From the NCBI GenBank assembly GCA_963820035.1, contig CAWFYK010000002.1, forward strand, positions 806,001 to 870,000: a DNA stretch of 64,000 bases, given 5' to 3'. A program made the translations under genes and the position numbers. Positions 24,919 through 33,584 of this stretch are shown here, in pieces. Numbering within the stretch: position 1 is the stretch's first letter; each line of letters begins with the position of its first letter. The notes beneath the pieces are model-generated. The model saw only the letters and a program-made list of their open reading frames with translations. It made no database searches and was not told the origin of the DNA. Source of the stretch: JAWWPG01 sp963820035. GTDB lineage: Bacteria > Actinomycetota > Actinomycetes > Propionibacteriales > Nocardioidaceae.

Positions 24919-26592
24919 ATGACAGCTCACACCGCCTCCGCGCCTGACCGACCGACCAGAGGTGAGGGTCAGTGGGCGCTCGGATACCGCGAACCGCTCA
25001 ACCCCGCAGAACAGGTCAAGAAGGACGATGACGCCCTGAACGTCAGGGCTCGCATCGAGAATATCTATGCCCACAAGGGCTTCGCCTCCATCGACGGAGC
25101 GGACCTACGCAACCGCTTTCGCTGGTGGGGGCTCTATACGCAGCGCAAGCCGGGCATCGAGGGAGGCCGCACCGCCGTTCTCGAACCGCACGAGCTCGAG
25201 GACGAGTTCTTCATGTTGCGCATCCGCATCGACGGCGGACAGCTCACCACCGAGCAGCTGCGCACGATCGCCGACATCTCCACGACATACGGCCGGGACT
25301 CGGCCGACGTGACCGACCGGCAGAACATCCAGCTGCACTGGGTCCGCATCGAGGACGTCCCAGCGATCTGGCAGCGGCTGGAGGCCGTCGGGCTCTCGAC
25401 GGAGGAGGCGTGCGGTGATGTCCCTCGCGTCATCATCGCCAGTCCCGTTGCGGGGATCGCCGCCGACGAGATCCTCGATCCCTCGCCAGCCGTGCGCGAG
25501 ATCGCCCGCCGATACCTCGGCTCGCCCGAGTTCTCCAACCTGCCACGGAAGTTCAAGACCGCCATCACGGGGAACCCGATGCTCGACGTCGCGCCGGAGG
25601 TGAACGACCTCGCCTTCGTGCCCACCGTGCACGCAGAGCGTGGGCCAGGCTTCGACGTCTGGGTCGGCGGCGGGCTCTCCACCAACCCGAGGCTTGCGCA
25701 GAGCCTCGGCGTCTGGATCCCGCTCGACGACGTGCCGGACATCTGGTGGGGCGTGGTCAGCGTCTTCCGCGACTACGGCTACCGCAGGCTCCGCAGCCGG
25801 GCACGGCTGAAGTTCCTCGTCGCCGACTGGGGAGTGCACCGGTTCCGCGAGGTGCTCGAGACGGAGTATCTACAACGCCGCTTGGCCGATGGCGAGCCAC
25901 CGCCGCGACCTCTCGGCAACGGCGACCACATCGGGGTCCATCGTCAGGTCGATGGTCGCTACTACATCGGAGTCTCGCCCACGGCGGGCCGGATCTCCGG
26001 TACGACGCTCAGCAAGCTGGTCGATGCCGTCGAGGCGCGTGGCTCGAACCGGATCCGCACGACGCCGTACCAGAAGCTGGTCATCCTCGACATCGAGGCG
26101 AGGCACGTCGACAGCCTGGTCGAGGAGGTCTCCGCACTTGGGTTGTCGGCCAGGCCCAGCCAGTGGAGACGCTCCACGATGGCGTGCACCGGCATCGAGT
26201 TCTGCAAGCTCGCGATCGTCGACACCAAGGACCGCGCTGCGCGGCTGGTCGCCGATCTCGAGGAGCGCATCCCCGAGCTCGACACTCCCATCACGATCCA
26301 CCTGAACGGCTGCCCGAACTCGTGTGCGCGGATTCAGGTCGCCGACATCGGCCTCAAGGGCCAGCTTGTCACCGATGAGCAGGGCCGTTACGTGGAAGGG
26401 TTCCAGGTGCACCTCGGTGGCGGCCTCGGCCTGGAGGCCGGCTTCGGCCGCAAGCTCCGCAGCCACAAGGTCACCTCGGAGGGTCTCACCGACTACGTGG
26501 AGCGCGTCGTACGGCGCTATCTCGCCACGCGCGACGAAGTGGAGCGCTTCGCCGCGTGGGCGGCCCGGGTAGACGAGGAGGCGCTGCGATGA
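24919..26592 (+). CDS. sir: ferredoxin-dependent sulfite (or nitrite) reductase
   Basis: I chose the ATG at 24919 (MTAHTASAPD); an upstream GTG at 24892 lacks support. The 557-residue protein has the two-fold siroheme reductase layout. The cluster ligands are CTGIEFC near residue 432 and CPNSC near 470, giving the [4Fe-4S]-siroheme centre. It reduces sulfite to sulfide with six electrons from ferredoxin in the cytoplasm. Nitrite reductases share this fold, but the neighbours (CysH, sirohydrochlorin chelatase, siroheme synthase, leader peptide) favour sulfite. The stop overlaps the next ATG by 4 bp. Confidence 0.88.
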   Translation: MTAHTASAPDRPTRGEGQWALGYREPLNPAEQVKKDDDALNVRARIENIYAHKGFASIDGADLRNRFRWWGLYTQRKPGIEGGRTAVLEPHELEDEFFMLRIRIDGGQLTTEQLRTIADISTTYGRDSADVTDRQNIQLHWVRIEDVPAIWQRLEAVGLSTEEACGDVPRVIIASPVAGIAADEILDPSPAVREIARRYLGSPEFSNLPRKFKTAITGNPMLDVAPEVNDLAFVPTVHAERGPGFDVWVGGGLSTNPRLAQSLGVWIPLDDVPDIWWGVVSVFRDYGYRRLRSRARLKFLVADWGVHRFREVLETEYLQRRLADGEPPPRPLGNGDHIGVHRQVDGRYYIGVSPTAGRISGTTLSKLVDAVEARGSNRIRTTPYQKLVILDIEARHVDSLVEEVSALGLSARPSQWRRSTMACTGIEFCKLAIVDTKDRAARLVADLEERIPELDTPITIHLNGCPNSCARIQVADIGLKGQLVTDEQGRYVEGFQVHLGGGLGLEAGFGRKLRSHKVTSEGLTDYVERVVRRYLATRDEVERFAAWAARVDEEALR

Positions 26593-26786
26593 CCGCGCAC
26601 TCCGTCCCCTTGAGCTGCCCGTACTGCGCCGGGGAGAACCTTCATCCGCATGGCGCGCAGCACGGCGCCTGGGAGTGCCGTGAGTGCCTCCGCGTGTTCT
26701 CCGTCAGGTTCCTCGGGCTGCTCGCCGCGGCCGATCTTGGGGCGCAGCGACGCGACTCAGCCCGTCCGAGCGGAGGTCAGTCATGA
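26589..26786 (+). CDS. small zinc-ribbon protein of the sulfate assimilation operon
   Basis: A 65-residue protein with SCPYCAGENLHPHG and WECRECLRVFSV, a four-Cys zinc ribbon, then a hydrophobic stretch FLGLLAAADLG. It is coupled by 4-bp overlaps to sir on the left and cysH on the right. Small proteins of this kind are found at the same place in other actinobacteria, but their job is not known to me. A role in electron transfer or complex assembly of sulfite reductase is possible. Confidence 0.72.
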   Translation: MTAHSVPLSCPYCAGENLHPHGAQHGAWECRECLRVFSVRFLGLLAAADLGAQRRDSARPSGGQS

Positions 26787-27481
26787 CGGTGTGCAGCGTC
26801 GACGCCCTGCGCGAGACAGCCCTGATCGCCGGGCCTGAGCTCGAGCTCGCTCCGGCCGAGGCCGTCATCGAATGGGCAGTGGCGACGTTCGAGAACCGCT
26901 TCTGTGTGACGTCGTCGATGACCGACTCGGTGCTGGCCCATCTGGCTGGACGGGTGGCACCCGGCATCGATGTGCTCTTCCTGGACACGGGCTATCACTT
27001 CGCGGAGACCCTCGGCACGAAGGAGGCGGTCGCCGCGACACTGCCCGTCAATGTCGTGACTCTGTCACCGACCATCTCGGTCCGCGACCAGGACGATCAG
27101 TACGGCGCCGACCTGTTCGCCCGCGATCCCGACCTCTGCTGCGCGCTCCGCAAGGTGGCTCCGCTGACCGAAGGACTCTCCCGCTATGACGCCTGGGCCA
27201 CCGGCCTGCGCCGCGACGAGACACCCCAACGGGTGATCACGCCCGTCGTCGGGTGGGACGAGGCGAAGGGGAAGGTCAAGGTGTCGCCGCTGGCGAGGTG
27301 GACGCAGGCTGACGTCGACCGCTACATCAGCGAGCACAGCATCCTGGTCAACCCGCTGCAGTACGACGGGTACCCGTCGATCGGCTGCTGGCCCTGCACG
27401 CGGCGCGTCGCCGATGGTGAGCAGGCCCGGAGCGGGCGGTGGGTCGGGTTCGGCAAGACCGAGTGCGGCATCCACTCGTGA
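26783..27481 (+). CDS. cysH: adenylyl-sulfate (APS) reductase, CysH family
   Basis: A 232-residue protein with the PAPS/APS reductase fold: VTSSMTDSVL (PP-loop), FLDTGYHFAET and the catalytic ECGIH at the C-terminus. The paired Cys in DLCCALRKV and the later GCWPC give the CC...CxxC pattern that holds a [4Fe-4S] cluster, typical of bacterial APS-using enzymes. It makes sulfite and AMP from APS using thioredoxin. GTGA overlap joins it to the chelatase gene, and it starts inside the zinc-ribbon stop. ATP sulfurylase genes are not in the window. Confidence 0.92.
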   Translation: MTVCSVDALRETALIAGPELELAPAEAVIEWAVATFENRFCVTSSMTDSVLAHLAGRVAPGIDVLFLDTGYHFAETLGTKEAVAATLPVNVVTLSPTISVRDQDDQYGADLFARDPDLCCALRKVAPLTEGLSRYDAWATGLRRDETPQRVITPVVGWDEAKGKVKVSPLARWTQADVDRYISEHSILVNPLQYDGYPSIGCWPCTRRVADGEQARSGRWVGFGKTECGIHS

Positions 27482-28296
27482 CATCGCCGGCGCTCGTCGT
27501 GATGGCACATGGCAGCCGCGACCCACGGTCGGCACGCACGGTGCGGGCGATCGCCGGGGTCGGCCGGAGCATGCGCTCGAACCTGACGGTCGCCGAGGCG
27601 TTCCTCGACCACAACGAACCGGCTCTGGCCGACGTCGTCGACCGGCTTGCCGCGACAGGCCATCGAGACATCGTGCTGGTCCCGCTCTTCCTCACGTCCG
27701 CCTACCACGTGCGCGCGGACATCCCCGCCGTTGTGGAGCAGGTACAGCGCCGGCATCCCGACCTACCCCTGACAACCGCAGACGTACTGGGCTCCGGCCC
27801 TGAGTTGTTGACGATTCTCGACCAGCGGCTCGGGGAGGTGCTCCGCCGGGCGGGGGAACCTGATCCCGATGCCCTGGTGCTGGCTTCGGCCGGGTCCAGC
27901 GACCATGCTGCGAACGAGTCGATCGCGCAGCTGGCGCGCAGGTGGGGAGAGCGCCATCGGCTGCCTGCCAGCGTGGCGTTCGCCTCCGCTGCGCCACCGT
28001 CGACGAGCGAGGCGGTGGCGAACTGGCGCCGCCGCGGCCGGCGTCGGGTGGCCGTGGGGTCGCTGTTCATCGCACCGGGCAGGCTGCCGGATCGAGCGCG
28101 CGACCTTGCCCTCGATGCGGGAGCGCGGGCCGTCGCCCGGCCTCTCGGGGAGCACCCGTTGCTCGCCCAGATGATCCTCGACCGCTACGACGCGGCTGCG
28201 TCTCGCCGGCTGACAGCCGTGTCGGGACTCCAGACCCGGCACTGGCTGACGACCCGTTCGGGCTCGTCGCTCGCGAGCAGCACGACCCCCGGATAG
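27478..28296 (+). CDS. sirohydrochlorin chelatase (CbiX/SirB type)
   Basis: A 272-residue protein starting with GTG. It opens with ALVVMAHGSRDPR, the chelatase motif with the metal-binding His, and has a second half with ALVLASAGSSDH and VGSLFIAPGRLPDR, so it is a two-domain form. It inserts Fe2+ into sirohydrochlorin to make siroheme for the sulfite reductase (cobalt insertion is possible for the family). The last 110 bp overlap the convergent P-loop gene, so the tail beyond about LDRYDAA may be poorly conserved. Confidence 0.88.
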   Translation: MTSPALVVMAHGSRDPRSARTVRAIAGVGRSMRSNLTVAEAFLDHNEPALADVVDRLAATGHRDIVLVPLFLTSAYHVRADIPAVVEQVQRRHPDLPLTTADVLGSGPELLTILDQRLGEVLRRAGEPDPDALVLASAGSSDHAANESIAQLARRWGERHRLPASVAFASAAPPSTSEAVANWRRRGRRRVAVGSLFIAPGRLPDRARDLALDAGARAVARPLGEHPLLAQMILDRYDAAASRRLTAVSGLQTRHWLTTRSGSSLASSTTPG

Positions 28297-29048
28297 TCGG
28301 CCAGCACCGCGCGCAGCATCTCGCGAACGTCCGAACCCAGGTCCGCATCGATGTTGTCGAGAACGACGGCGATCTCGAGGACGATGACATCTGGCCCGGA
28401 GGCCGTCGACTCACGCACCATGGAGGCGAAGATGTCGCGGATCTCTCCCCGACCGAGTCGGTAGGTGGAAGCGAAGCCGAAGCGCGTGAAGTCCATGGCG
28501 GCTGCCGCTCCGGAGTCCTCGAACAGGCGAGGGTCCCCGCCGGCTCCCGTGCCGGTGACCTTCCCGGCCGCTACGTCGAGGCGGGCGGCGCTCAAGCCTC
28601 GGACGATGGCGGCCACTGTCGTCGTCTTCGCCGAGTTCATCGACGTTCCGAGAACGGCGATAACCGGTGGCGCGCCGATGCGGGGCTGAACGTGGGTGTC
28701 CTCTGCCGGCATCACCGTCAAAGGAGCGTAGCGCCGCAGCGAGACGACCCCCTCGGCATCGACGAGCAAGCCGAGGGGCACGATCTCCGTCGGCGCCTCC
28801 ATCGCGAGGTGCGACGACACCACATCCCCGGCGACGCCTCCGGCTGCCGCCACGTTCGTCGGGCCAAGGTCGACCGGGACCCGGGACTCGAACTGGTCGG
28901 GCGCGTAGCGGTTTCCGTAGGCGAAGGCTCGGAGCGGTCCGACTGCTGAGGCACGAGTGGCGAGCGCTGAGGTGACTGAGCCAGGCTCTTCACGATGGTC
29001 TCCGAACGAGCGGTGAGTGGAGACTCCAGCATCGGTCGCGCACTCCAC
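28185..29048 (-). CDS. P-loop NTPase of DUF1611-like type
   Basis: The frame is open beyond 29189, but the most sensible start is GTG at 29048, just past the 8-bp repeat. It encodes about 287 residues. An N-terminal beta domain (VPVDLGPTNVAAAGGVAGDV) precedes the P-loop GTSMNSAKTTT and GKVTGTGAGGD, then DVIVLEIAVVLD. This matches DUF1611-like proteins, distant relatives of dethiobiotin synthase-like P-loop enzymes, whose substrates are poorly known. It ends within the chelatase gene on the other strand (112-bp overlap). The start is uncertain. Confidence 0.6.
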   Translation of the reverse strand: MECATDAGVSTHRSFGDHREEPGSVTSALATRASAVGPLRAFAYGNRYAPDQFESRVPVDLGPTNVAAAGGVAGDVVSSHLAMEAPTEIVPLGLLVDAEGVVSLRRYAPLTVMPAEDTHVQPRIGAPPVIAVLGTSMNSAKTTTVAAIVRGLSAARLDVAAGKVTGTGAGGDPRLFEDSGAAAAMDFTRFGFASTYRLGRGEIRDIFASMVRESTASGPDVIVLEIAVVLDNIDADLGSDVREMLRAVLADYPGVVLLASDEPERVVSQCRVWSPDTAVSRRDAAAS

Positions 29049-29071
29049 GCGGCACCATTGGACATCGGTAC

Positions 29072-29109
29072 GAGACCCAGAGACCCAGAGACCCAGAGAC
29101 CCAGAGACC
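29072..29109. repeat. 8-bp microsatellite against the cysG stop codon
   Basis: GAGACCCA is repeated four times plus a six-base partial copy. The array runs right up to the stop codon (29110-29112) of the siroheme synthase gene on the minus strand. Confidence 0.9.
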
Positions 29110-30339
29110 TCACCCGACCAGTCCGCGCGCGACCGCGACCACCTCGCCCACGACCACGACGGCCGGAGGTCGGATCGCCTTCTCGGCAACGAGTCCTCCG
29201 ACGTCGGCCAGGGTCGCGAACGTTCGATGCTGGTGGGCCAGCGAGCCGTCCTGGACCACGGCCACGGGAGTGGCGGGGTTGCGTCCGTTCGCGACCAGGG
29301 TTGCCGAGATGGCCGGCAGGTTGTCGATCGCCATCAGCAGCACCAGAGTGCCGTGCAGCCGGGCCAGCGCGGGCCAGTCCACCAGCGACTCGGCGTGGTC
29401 GGGAGGCAGGTGGCCGGAGACCACGACGAACTCGTGGGCCACTCCGCGGTGCGTCACAGGCACCCCGCCGAGAGCGGGGACGGAGACCGCGCTCGTCACA
29501 CCGGGGACGACGCGACACGGGACGCCGGCCCCGGCGCACGCCAGGGCCTCCTCGAAGCCGCGCCCGAACACGAACGGGTCGCCACCCTTGAGTCGCACGA
29601 CACTCTCGCCCGCAAGGGCGCGCTCGACGATGAGCGTGTTGATCGCCTCCTGGCTGGCAGAACGCCCCCGCGGCAGCTTGGCGGCGTCCACCACCTCGAC
29701 GTCGGGCGACAGCTCGCCGAGCAGTTCCTGCGGGGCGAGCCGGTCGACGACCACGACGTCGGCCTCCTGAAGAGCGCGTCGGCCGGCGACGGTGATCAGG
29801 TCAGGATCGCCCGGTCCCGCGCCGACGAGGACCACGCCTGGCGACCGCTCCCGGTCCTTGGGCGCGGCGATCTCCCCGGACCGCACCCGGGTCATGATCA
29901 GGTCCCGCACGCTCGCGGACCGGCGATGGTCGCGGCTCCCGAGCACGGCCACCGTCAGCGCGCCGTGGTGCCCCACGGCAGGCGTCCACGCGGTGGCCTC
30001 CTCCGCGTCGTCGCTGCGGACGCAGAAGACTCGCCGCTGTTCCGCCTCGGCGGAGGCTGCTGCGTTGGCGGCCGGGTCATCGGTCGCGACCACGACGTAC
30101 CAGGCGCCATCCAGGTCGCCTCGCCGGTAGCCTCGCCGGCTCCAGGTGAGGTCGCCTGCCACGGCGTAGCCCTCGACAGCCGGCGTCACCTCTGGCGAGA
30201 TGACCTCGACCGCGGCCCCGGTGGCGAGCAGGGCGGGGAGCCGCCGCTGGGCGACCTTGCCACCGCCGAGCATCACGACCCGGCGGCCGTCGAGCCTCAG
30301 CCCCGCAGGGTAGAGCCGGTGGGAGCTCTGCTGACTCAC
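29110..30339 (-). CDS. cysG: siroheme synthase: precorrin-2 dehydrogenase fused to uroporphyrinogen-III methyltransferase
   Basis: I chose GTG at 30339 (VSQQSSHRLYPAGL), giving 409 residues; a GTG at 30378 is possible. The N-terminal part is a Rossmann domain (VVMLGGGKVAQRRLPALL) that oxidises precorrin-2. The C-terminal part is the SAM-dependent methyltransferase (VLVGAGPGDPDLITV, VVRLKGGDPFVFGRG, VPGVTSAVSVPALGGVPVTHR). Together they convert uroporphyrinogen III to sirohydrochlorin, leaving iron insertion to the chelatase at 27478. The gene is on the opposite strand to the sulfite reductase operon. It carries a tandem repeat directly after its stop. Confidence 0.9.
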   Translation of the reverse strand: MSQQSSHRLYPAGLRLDGRRVVMLGGGKVAQRRLPALLATGAAVEVISPEVTPAVEGYAVAGDLTWSRRGYRRGDLDGAWYVVVATDDPAANAAASAEAEQRRVFCVRSDDAEEATAWTPAVGHHGALTVAVLGSRDHRRSASVRDLIMTRVRSGEIAAPKDRERSPGVVLVGAGPGDPDLITVAGRRALQEADVVVVDRLAPQELLGELSPDVEVVDAAKLPRGRSASQEAINTLIVERALAGESVVRLKGGDPFVFGRGFEEALACAGAGVPCRVVPGVTSAVSVPALGGVPVTHRGVAHEFVVVSGHLPPDHAESLVDWPALARLHGTLVLLMAIDNLPAISATLVANGRNPATPVAVVQDGSLAHQHRTFATLADVGGLVAEKAIRPPAVVVVGEVVAVARGLVG

Positions 30340-30583
30340 CCCGCCAACGTACGGCGGACTGTCGCAGGCACCGGGCACGTCTCACGTGCCGGATCCCACC
30401 CGTCCCACCCGTCTCGCCGCCATCCTCGACGAGGTCCCCGTTGGCGCCGCAGATGCGCAGATCGACGATCAGGCCTCCGGATCGTCGCTACACTGACGGA
30501 GCCGAGGAATCTCAGCGCGAAGGTTCACCTCCGTCGTTTCCGGCTCGACCGACCGGCTCTCCGCCGGCAGACGGGCAGCGCCT

Positions 30584-31273
30584 GTGACATCGCTCGGCAG
30601 CGTCAGTCTCGTGTCTTCGACGTCACCCGACGGCAACGCGCTCCCCGACGATGCGCACCGCCCCTGCGTGAAGGCCGTGGTGGTGAAGCTCTCCGTCAGC
30701 GTGCTGGTCGCCTGCGTGATCCCTGCCGCGCTGTTCTACCTGGCGATGGTCGCCGCCGGGATCTCGACTGCGGTCGTGGTGGCCCTGCTCTGGTCCTATG
30801 GCGCCATCGGCTGGCGCTGGGCGACGCGGCGGGCGCCGTCGGGTCTGCTGGCGATCACGGTGGCGATCATGACGGTGCGGTCCATCTTCACCCTGTCCAC
30901 CGGTGACACGTTCGTCTACTTCTTCCAGCCGGTCATCAGCGACGGCGTCGTGGCCGCCGTGTTCCTGCTGTCGCTCGTCACGGCCCGACCGGTGGTCGCC
31001 CGCCTCGCCGGTGACTTCTACCCGATGACCCGCGACCTCGCCACCCGGCCACGGGTGCGCCGGCTGCTCTGGAGGCTGACGCTGTTGTGGGGGCTGGTCT
31101 GCCTGGTCAAAGGAGCCGTCAGCTTCTGGCTGCTGGAGTCCCAGTCGCTCGTGACGTTCGTCCTGGTCAAGAACATCACCACGATCTCGCTGACGATCCT
31201 GGCGGTCGTGGCGACCGTCCTGGCTGCGGTCCTGGTGGCCCGCAAGGAAGGCCTGCTTCCCACCCCGGCCTGA
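30584..31273 (+). CDS. VC0807-like polytopic membrane protein
   Basis: A 229-residue protein starting with GTG. After a 30-residue polar lead it has about six hydrophobic helices, with short basic loops between (RWATRRAPSG, ATRPRVRRLLWR). The order and spacing resemble VC0807-family membrane proteins, which have no established function. It stands alone on the plus strand between cysG and the aromatic degradation operon and is followed directly by a tandem repeat. Confidence 0.6.
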   Translation: MTSLGSVSLVSSTSPDGNALPDDAHRPCVKAVVVKLSVSVLVACVIPAALFYLAMVAAGISTAVVVALLWSYGAIGWRWATRRAPSGLLAITVAIMTVRSIFTLSTGDTFVYFFQPVISDGVVAAVFLLSLVTARPVVARLAGDFYPMTRDLATRPRVRRLLWRLTLLWGLVCLVKGAVSFWLLESQSLVTFVLVKNITTISLTILAVVATVLAAVLVARKEGLLPTPA

Positions 31274-31280
31274 CCCCCTC

Positions 31281-31369
31281 CCGCCGAACCGTCAGGTTCT
31301 TACCGCCGAACCGTCAGGTTCTTACCGCCGAACCGGTCAGGTTCTTACCGCCGAACCGGTCAGGTTCTT
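31281..31369 (+). repeat. four tandem 22-23-bp hairpin units
   Basis: Four units begin 8 bp after the stop codon of the membrane protein gene. Each contains GAACC, a 4- or 5-base loop (GTCA or GGTCA) and GGTTC, so each is a perfect 5-bp hairpin. The unit differs in sequence from the other 22-bp repeat family of this window. Confidence 0.88.
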
Positions 31370-31433
31370 CCCAAGGGAGTGCACTCGCCCCCCCCGGGAG
31401 GTCAGCGACCGGGAAGGGCGGCCCGGCGAAGGT

Positions 31434-32345
31434 TCAGTCCGGCGGCGCTTCGGGCGCGAGCACGATGTCGAACCGGGTGCGGGTCCAGGACCGGTCGCCG
31501 AGATCGCGACCGTCGGGGGTCGCCGTTCCGGCCGGCTGCTCCTCGAAGGTGCGCACGAGCGACTGCCTCACTCCGAAGACGCTGTCACTCTCCAGCAACG
31601 GGTCGCCACCGACGAAGATGTGGGTGACCAAGGTGCGCATCCCGGGCGCCGACACCATCACGTGCAGGTGGGGCGCGCGCATCGGAGACCGTCCGGTCGC
31701 CTCCAGCAGCTTCCCGACCGGTCCGTCGTGCGGGATCGGGTACGGCGTCGGCGTGAGTGCCCAGAAACGGTAGCGGCCGTCGGCATCGGCGTTGAGCTGG
31801 GCTCGGCCTCCGACTCGACCATCGGCGTACTGCACGTCGTAGAAACCGGTCTCGTCTGCTTCCCACACCTCGATGCGTGCGCCCGGCAGCGGAACCGCGT
31901 CGACGTCCGTCACGGTGCCTTCGACCCAGCAGGGCCGCCCCTGCGCACCAGCGGCGATGTCACCACCGAGATGGATGTGCGGCGCGCCCTCGACGAAGAA
32001 CGGTCCGAACACCGTGGCCTCTGTGGCGTCACGGTGGACTTCGTTGTTGACGGTGACGGTCTGCATGGAGATGCCGAGCACGTCGGAGAGCAGGATGAGC
32101 TCCTGGCGGGTGCTGGTCGTGATCTGACCTGCGGCTGTGAGGAAGTCGACGCCCGCCGCCCATTCGGCCTCGCTGAGGCGCACCTCACGGACGAACGCGT
32201 GGAGGTGCCGGGTGAGGGCCTGCATGACGGTCCGCAGGCGCCCGTCGGGGGCGGCGTCGAAGCTGGCCTCGACCTGGCTGGTCAACGTGGCCTCGCGCTC
32301 GGCCTGGGCGGAGCCGGCGTCCGGGCCGGCGACTCCGCTCGTCAA
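31434..32345 (-). CDS. hydroxyquinol/catechol 1,2-dioxygenase (intradiol)
   Basis: I take the TTG at 32345 as start (LTSGVAGPDAG), giving 303 residues, a usual length; the frame is open to 32459. The N-terminal helical domain (LTRHLHAFVREVRLSEAEW) and LLSDVLGISMQTV are typical of the intradiol group. The beta-sandwich core holds the Fe(III) ligands: Tyr in GFYDVQY, Tyr in TPYPIPHDGP and the HxH of APHLHVMV. It opens the ring of hydroxyquinol (or catechol) to a maleylacetate-type product. The maleylacetate reductase gene just upstream in the same direction favours hydroxyquinol. Confidence 0.87.
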   Translation of the reverse strand: MTSGVAGPDAGSAQAEREATLTSQVEASFDAAPDGRLRTVMQALTRHLHAFVREVRLSEAEWAAGVDFLTAAGQITTSTRQELILLSDVLGISMQTVTVNNEVHRDATEATVFGPFFVEGAPHIHLGGDIAAGAQGRPCWVEGTVTDVDAVPLPGARIEVWEADETGFYDVQYADGRVGGRAQLNADADGRYRFWALTPTPYPIPHDGPVGKLLEATGRSPMRAPHLHVMVSAPGMRTLVTHIFVGGDPLLESDSVFGVRQSLVRTFEEQPAGTATPDGRDLGDRSWTRTRFDIVLAPEAPPD

Positions 32346-32507
32346 CGGTCTGCATCCTGCGACTCGAGTCGCCCGAGCGAGGCCACCAGCCAATCGATGT
32401 CGACGTGCCTGCGTGACGTCCGATATCGCGGCCTCGGCTGCACGTTGCTCACCACGCAAACGCTACGCCCGCACCTGGCGCGACCTGGTGAAAAGTCCGA
32501 GGGCTTC

Positions 32508-33581
32508 TCAGCAGCGGGTTGCAACGGCCGTCGACCCTGACCAGGCTGCCCGGAGCAGCGTCGTCAGGTCGGCGATGCTCACCGGCCGTGGGTTCGATGG
32601 TGGGATCGACGGCAGAGCCAGGCGGGCCGCCTGCTCGATGTCGCCCTCGGCCATTCCGAAGTCCCTGAGCGCCCGAGGGGCTTCCAGCCTGTCGCGGAGC
32701 TGGTTGAGTCCACTCACGGCATCATCGGCGCCCAGGGCATCGGCGATGCGGGCTGCGGCGGACGGTGCATGCGGCGCGTTGAAGGCGAGCACGTACGGCA
32801 GCACGACGGCGTGGGTCTCTGCGTGCGGCAGGTTGAACGCCCCGCCCAGCACGTGACAGATCTTGTGATGCATCCCGGACCCGGCCGAGGCGAAGGCCGT
32901 GGCCGAGAGGTACGCCGCGCAGAGCACCTGCTCACGTCCTGCCAGGTCACGGCCGTCCGCCTTGACCGCGGGCAAGCCTCCCGCCAGCGCCCTGATTCCC
33001 TCGCTGGCGAACGCTGCGTTGATGGGGTCGACGCGCGGCCCCCAGAGGGAGTCGACGCAGTGCGCGAGTGCGTTGAGACCGGACGCCACGGAGAGGCCGA
33101 CGGGCAGGGACTGGGTGAGCTCAGCGTCGTAGACGACGGTGCCGGGGAGCACGCGGTCATCGACGCCCGTCGTCTTGTGTCCCGCCTCGGTGAGACCCCA
33201 GACGTTGGTGGCCTCGGAGCCGGCATAGGTCGTTGGAACGGCCACGATGGGCAGGCCGCTGGTGAGGGCGACCGCCTTCGCCAGCCCGACAGCGGAGCCA
33301 CCGCCAATGCTCACCAGCAGGTCGATCCTGTTGTCGCGGGCACAGGCGCGGGCGCGCTCCGCGGCCTCGACCGGCACGTGCTGGACCACGTCGTTGTAGC
33401 GAACCGCCACATCGATCCGGGCCGAGACCCGATCAGCCTGCCCTTGTTCGTGGCCACCGGATATCACCATGACGGCGGTCGAACCCAGCCGCCGTACCTC
33501 CGCCTCGACGTTGTCCGGCGCCTCGCCCGAACCGAAGAGGACCCGCTGACCGAGAGTGACGTGTTCGAAGGAGGTGGCCAC
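32508..33581 (-). CDS. maleylacetate reductase (iron-type alcohol dehydrogenase fold)
   Basis: A 357-residue protein. SIGGGSAVGLAKA is the nucleotide-binding turn, VPTTYAGSEAT and GLNALAHCVD are family motifs, and the His-rich GMHHKICHVLGG and LPHAETHAVVLP replace the usual metal site. It reduces maleylacetate to 3-oxoadipate with NAD(P)H, the step after hydroxyquinol ring opening. It starts 3 bp after the flavin oxidase stop, so the genes form one operon with the dioxygenase. Confidence 0.9.
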   Translation of the reverse strand: MATSFEHVTLGQRVLFGSGEAPDNVEAEVRRLGSTAVMVISGGHEQGQADRVSARIDVAVRYNDVVQHVPVEAAERARACARDNRIDLLVSIGGGSAVGLAKAVALTSGLPIVAVPTTYAGSEATNVWGLTEAGHKTTGVDDRVLPGTVVYDAELTQSLPVGLSVASGLNALAHCVDSLWGPRVDPINAAFASEGIRALAGGLPAVKADGRDLAGREQVLCAAYLSATAFASAGSGMHHKICHVLGGAFNLPHAETHAVVLPYVLAFNAPHAPSAAARIADALGADDAVSGLNQLRDRLEAPRALRDFGMAEGDIEQAARLALPSIPPSNPRPVSIADLTTLLRAAWSGSTAVATRC

Positions 33582-33584
33582 CGG

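Noticed and set aside
29017..30906. Long plus-strand frame opposite cysG
   Set aside because: Antisense shadow; cysG has clear methyltransferase and dehydrogenase motifs.
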